A stretch of 24,529 bases of DNA from Candidatus Falkowiibacteriota bacterium (GTDB lineage: Bacteria > Patescibacteriota > Patescibacteriia > UBA2591 > JABMQE01), in the NCBI GenBank assembly GCA_013203415.1, contig JABMQE010000012.1, positions 1 through 24,529 of the forward strand, given 5' to 3'. Numbering within the stretch: the stretch's first letter is position 1; each line of letters starts with the position of its first letter. Below, in pieces: positions 21,349-24,529 of this stretch. The position numbers and the translations under genes are program-made. Under the pieces are notes generated by a model. It worked only from the letters and a program-made list of their open reading frames with translations. It was not told where the DNA came from and did not search any database.

Positions 21349-22563
21349 TTATTTAATTTTTATTCTCGCAAACCTTCTCTTCCCTACCTGCACCACCATC
21401 CCATCTTTAATCTTTACTTCCCTGTCCCAATCACTAACTTTCTTCCCATCAATCTTCACCCCTCCCTGTTCAACCATCCTCCGTCCCTCCGACTTGCTTG
21501 CAACCAATTTCGCTTTTACAATTATATCCAATATCTTACATTTAACACTCGGCATTTTTACCTCATCAACATCTTCAGGCACCTCTTTATCCCTAAACAT
21601 CTTATCAAATTCCTTCCCCGCCTTCTCCGCCTCTTTTTTATTATAAAATAATGTCACTACCTCCGAGGCTAACTCTGCTTTAACATCTCTTGGGTTAACA
21701 TCTCCTGCCTTGACATCTTTCTTCATTTTATTTATCCTATCTAATCGAACATCTGTTAATAATTTATAATATTTCCATATTAATGAATCAGGAATAGACA
21801 TTGTCTTGCCATAAATTTCTTTCGGCTTTTCAGTTACCCCAATATAATTACCAAAACTCTTACTCATTTTTCTTACCCCATCCGTCCCCTCTATTAAAGG
21901 CACTGTAACTATATCCTGTTCTTTTTGACCATACTTCCTTTGAACTCGCCGGCCCATTAACAAATTAAATTTTTGGTCTGTTCCCCCAATCTCCACATCT
22001 GCCTCCAGCGCTACGGAATCATATCCCTGCATCAAAGGATAAAGTATTTCCAATACGCTTACATCAATATCATCTTTAATTCGTTTCTTAAAATCATCCC
22101 GCTCTATTACTCTTGCAAGAGTAAACTTAGAAGTTAATTCAAACAAGAACATAGCTCCTTTATTATCAAACCATTCGCTATTATACCGCACCTCCACCTT
22201 GCCCATATCCAAAATCTTCCCTGCTTGCCTGCTATAGTCCTTCATATTTTCTTTTATCTCTTTGTCAGTCAGTATCTTCCTCGTCTCTGATCTGCCCGAA
22301 GGATCGCCAACTTTCGCCGTGTAATCACCAATTAAAAAAATAATTTGATGCCCCAATTTTTGAAACTGCCTCAACTTACGAAGAGGAACAACATGGCCTA
22401 AATGTAACTCCGAACCAGTAGGATCAATCCCAAACTTAACCCTCAACTTACAGCCCTTTAATAATCGTTTCCTTAAATGTTCCTCCTCTATCGCCTCATC
22501 CACCCCTCTTGTCAATAACGCCTCAATCTTCTTCTCGTATAAACTCACTTTATTTTTTGCCAT
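21349..22563 (-). CDS. tyrS: Tyrosyl-tRNA synthetase
   Basis: TyrRS charges tRNA-Tyr with tyrosine. The 404 residues show class I features: VKFGIDPTGSELHLGHVVPLRKLRQFQ with the HIGH motif HLGH (54-57), LIGDYTAKVGDPSGRSETRK, then YPLMQGYDSVALEADVEIGGTDQKFNLLMGR, and the KMSKS motif (232-236) in KMSKSFGNYIG. A C-terminal S4 RNA-binding domain (about 340-402) contains ASKSEGRRMVEQGGVKIDGKKV and VQVGKRRFARIK. Complete, with no missing key residue. It is transcribed away from the penicillin-binding protein gene. The ATG at 22563 lacks a Shine-Dalgarno. The nearest -10 candidate lies just upstream, implying a very short or absent leader. Confidence 0.97.
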   Translation of the reverse strand: MAKNKVSLYEKKIEALLTRGVDEAIEEEHLRKRLLKGCKLRVKFGIDPTGSELHLGHVVPLRKLRQFQKLGHQIIFLIGDYTAKVGDPSGRSETRKILTDKEIKENMKDYSRQAGKILDMGKVEVRYNSEWFDNKGAMFLFELTSKFTLARVIERDDFKKRIKDDIDVSVLEILYPLMQGYDSVALEADVEIGGTDQKFNLLMGRRVQRKYGQKEQDIVTVPLIEGTDGVRKMSKSFGNYIGVTEKPKEIYGKTMSIPDSLIWKYYKLLTDVRLDRINKMKKDVKAGDVNPRDVKAELASEVVTLFYNKKEAEKAGKEFDKMFRDKEVPEDVDEVKMPSVKCKILDIIVKAKLVASKSEGRRMVEQGGVKIDGKKVSDWDREVKIKDGMVVQVGKRRFARIKIK

Positions 22564-22573
22564 AAATTTGCTA

Positions 22574-22621
22574 TAATTTGATTAGCTTAAATTAATTTTA
22601 ACAGGTTTTAATTTGATTAGC
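22574..22621. promoter_or_regulatory. Divergent control region of tyrS and the penicillin-binding protein gene, direct repeats
   Basis: TAATTTGATTAGC occurs at 22574-22586 and 22609-22621, 35 bases apart in the same orientation. This is roughly three and a third helical turns. The repeats bracket the likely tyrS promoter zone. A TATAAT at 22629-22634 could serve the rightward gene, but its -35 is poor. An operator function is speculative. Confidence 0.4.
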
Positions 22622-22693
22622 AAGTTCATATAATTACCCAAACAATTACATCTTTTAATTTTAACCAATAAATAAATCATCTTTAAAAATTAT

Positions 22694-22743
22694 CAGCCTC
22701 TCGGCTGCCTGCCCGCCTCTGGAGGGACCACCCGTGAGGGTGG
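22694..22743 (+). repeat. Triple-hairpin repeat in the penicillin-binding protein leader
   Basis: Three stems in series: CAGCC-TCTC-GGCTG (22694-22707), a CCCGCC-TCT-GGAGGG type stem (22712-22726) and CCACCC-GTGA-GGGTGG (22728-22743). The first part is related to the units at 3881 and 19661. The second shares the core of the hairpin at 13717. Confidence 0.75.
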
Positions 22744-22761
22744 GATATTATAAATTATAAA

Positions 22762-24529
22762 ATGCCTACCCCTTATCTAAAAACCGTTAAACACAAAAGT
22801 AAAAAAGATTGGCGCTACAAGCCGATTAATTCTTCGTATCAAAAAAAACCTTGGAAAAAATCCTCCTCAAAAATCAAGCTCCCCAAAGGCCTTTTTTCTA
22901 AACTCTTTCTTTTGGTTATTTTTGGTTTTATTTTTATTTTAGGCGTATTTGCTTGGTATGGCAAAGATCTCCCGGACCCAAACAAACTCCTAGAACGCGA
23001 AGTTGCCCAAAGCACAACCATCTACGACAGTACTGGTGAAACTATTCTCTATAATATCCATGGCTCCGAACGCCGCACCTTGGTCGAACTCGAACAGATT
23101 CCAGAACACCTAAAATGGGCTACTATTGTTGTCGAAGACCGTAAATTCTACGAACACTCTGGCTTTAACTTTCGCCGCATGATAATCACTATTATTACCG
23201 ATGTCATCCAGCGAAAAAGCGCCGGCGCCTCAACCATAACCCAGCAATTTGTTAAAAATGCTATTCTTACGCCCGAAAAAAAAATAAGCCGCAAAATCAA
23301 AGAGCTTATTCTTTCCTATCAAATCGAAAAAAAATTCACCAAAGACCAAATCTTAAAAATGTATTTTAACGAAATCCCCTATGGCTCAAACGCCTATGGC
23401 GCCGAAGCCGCCTCCCAAATCTATTTTGGCAAACACGTAGAAGATCTCGACCTCGCCGAATCAGCAACCCTGGCCGCCATGCCTCAGGCTCCAACCTATT
23501 ATTACAACCACCCCGAAGATCTTGTCGCCCGCCGCAACTATATCCTAAACCAACTAGTTAAATTCGACTATGCCGTCGAGCCCGAAGCCGAAGCCGCCAA
23601 AAAAAAGGAGCTTAAATTTATCCAAAAACGCGAAAACATCATCGCCCCTCATTTTGTTATGTATGTTAAAGAGCTTCTAACCGAAACTTATGGCGAACGC
23701 ACAGTCGAAAAAGGCGGCCTTAAAGTTACAACCACTCTTAATATTAATAAACAAGAACTCGCCGAAAACGCTGTTGCCGAATATGCCGACAACAACGAAG
23801 CCGACTATCGAGCCACCAACGCCGCCCTCGTCTCCCTAGATCCTAAAAATGGTGATATCATCGCCTTGGTTGGCTCCCGCGATTTTTACGACGAGGAAAT
23901 CGATGGTCAGGTTAATATCGCCCTCTCCCTCCGCCAGCCCGGCTCCTCTTTCAAGCCCATAGTTTATGCCGCCGCTTTCAAAAAGGGCTATACTCCCTCA
24001 ACTCTTCTCTTCGATGTTATTACTACTTTTATAACCGAAACCGGCGAAGATTATACTCCTCATAATTACGACCTAAAAGAACACGGACCCGTCACCATCC
24101 GCAAAGCCCTAGCCGGCTCCCTAAATATTCCTGCTGTTAAAACTATCTATCTAACCGGCATCTCCAATGTTTTAGATCTAGCCGATTCCCTGGGCTACAC
24201 TTCCTTAGCCGATCGCTCGCGCTTTGGCCTTTCTCTTGTTCTTGGCGGCGGCGAAGTTAAACTCTTAGAGCATGTTAATGCTTTTGCTACCTTTGCCAGA
24301 GAAGGCGAATTTCTTCCCACCCGCGCCATCCTTAAAGTTGAATCTTCTGATGGCGAAGTTTTAGAAAAAGCCGAAGACCCTGCCCCCAACAAAGTTATTG
24401 ATACCGAAATCGTCCGCCAATTAACCAGTATTCTTTCTGATAACGGATCCCGCACATTCTCCTTTGGCGCCCTTAATTATCTTACCTTGCCAAGCCGCCC
24501 TGTTGCCGCCAAAACCGGCACCACCAACA
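22762..24529 (+). CDS. Class A penicillin-binding protein (glycosyltransferase plus transpeptidase), 3' end outside the window
   Basis: It polymerises lipid II and crosslinks peptidoglycan on the outer membrane face. The frame is open to the last base (589 codons seen). A basic cytoplasmic N-terminus is followed by one membrane helix (KLFLLVIFGFIFILGVFAW). The GT51 domain has EDRKFYEH (catalytic E125), GASTITQQFVKN (from 155) and IEKKFTKDQILKMYFNEIPYG. The transpeptidase domain has the SxxK site in QPGSSFKP (S395), the SxN motif S453-L-N455 and the KTG motif at 584-586, just before the edge. All active residues of both domains are present. The start at 22762 is the first ATG after the triple-hairpin leader. 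It resembles PBP1A/MrcA types. It is divergent from tyrS. Confidence 0.95.
   Translation, partial: MPTPYLKTVKHKSKKDWRYKPINSSYQKKPWKKSSSKIKLPKGLFSKLFLLVIFGFIFILGVFAWYGKDLPDPNKLLEREVAQSTTIYDSTGETILYNIHGSERRTLVELEQIPEHLKWATIVVEDRKFYEHSGFNFRRMIITIITDVIQRKSAGASTITQQFVKNAILTPEKKISRKIKELILSYQIEKKFTKDQILKMYFNEIPYGSNAYGAEAASQIYFGKHVEDLDLAESATLAAMPQAPTYYYNHPEDLVARRNYILNQLVKFDYAVEPEAEAAKKKELKFIQKRENIIAPHFVMYVKELLTETYGERTVEKGGLKVTTTLNINKQELAENAVAEYADNNEADYRATNAALVSLDPKNGDIIALVGSRDFYDEEIDGQVNIALSLRQPGSSFKPIVYAAAFKKGYTPSTLLFDVITTFITETGEDYTPHNYDLKEHGPVTIRKALAGSLNIPAVKTIYLTGISNVLDLADSLGYTSLADRSRFGLSLVLGGGEVKLLEHVNAFATFAREGEFLPTRAILKVESSDGEVLEKAEDPAPNKVIDTEIVRQLTSILSDNGSRTFSFGALNYLTLPSRPVAAKTGTTN

Noticed and set aside
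21277..21651. Plus-strand open frames overlapping the end of tyrS
   Set aside because: They lie antisense to a clear tyrS coding region; the translation is low-complexity Pro/Leu/Phe/His-rich and matches nothing recognisable.

Overview
The window looks like chromosome from a Candidate Phyla Radiation (Patescibacteria) bacterium, probably a Parcubacteria-like lineage. Three things point there. Genes are compact, AAA-rich and almost never preceded by a Shine-Dalgarno sequence. Small two-helix secretion-pilin proteins typical of CPR occur in tandem. A glycosyltransferase-rich envelope locus sits beside yebC-ruvC. TGA works as a stop in several genes, so the TGA-recoding CPR lineages are unlikely. 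The exact lineage cannot be read from the sequence.

Layout. (1) 1-852 is the 3' part of an O-antigen ligase/polymerase gene; it carries in-frame repeat and palindrome segments and ends inside a leftover tRNA-Ser 5' end. (2) 831-2355 is an insertion hotspot: a tRNA-Ser 5' fragment, a leaderless LAGLIDADG endonuclease gene, a complete tRNA-Ser(CGA) starting at the base after the endonuclease stop codon, then a GIY-YIG nuclease gene behind a set of hairpins. (3) 2371-5289 holds an HD-domain hydrolase, galU and an orphan solute-binding lipoprotein. (4) 5422-7145 holds three tandem T4SS-type pilin-like genes behind a clear promoter. (5) 7191-8030 is a minus-strand lipoprotein gene with consensus promoter, strong Shine-Dalgarno and higher GC, unlike everything around it. 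(6) 8149-9640 is a leaderless secreted DUF2341 protein gene with its own terminator. (7) 9689-11130 is yebC-ruvC behind a structured leader. (8) 11175-20692 is a mostly collinear sugar locus: glgA, an APH-type kinase, three GT4 and one GT2 glycosyltransferases, a DUF218/YdcF-like protein and galT. (9) 20756-22563 (minus strand) is a small acidic lipoprotein gene and tyrS. (10) From 22762 a class A penicillin-binding protein runs off the right edge.

How it fits together. GalU and GalT make or interconvert UDP-glucose and UDP-galactose. The glycosyltransferases would use such donors, the ligase/polymerase joins surface glycan, and the penicillin-binding protein builds the wall, so most of the window is envelope construction. 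Short hairpin repeats with a shared CCTCTGG core sit in several spacers. The most unusual part is the tRNA-Ser/endonuclease hotspot. It looks like a free-standing homing element that split a tRNA-Ser gene, took its -35 box from the tRNA D arm and restored an intact but divergent tRNA-Ser downstream.
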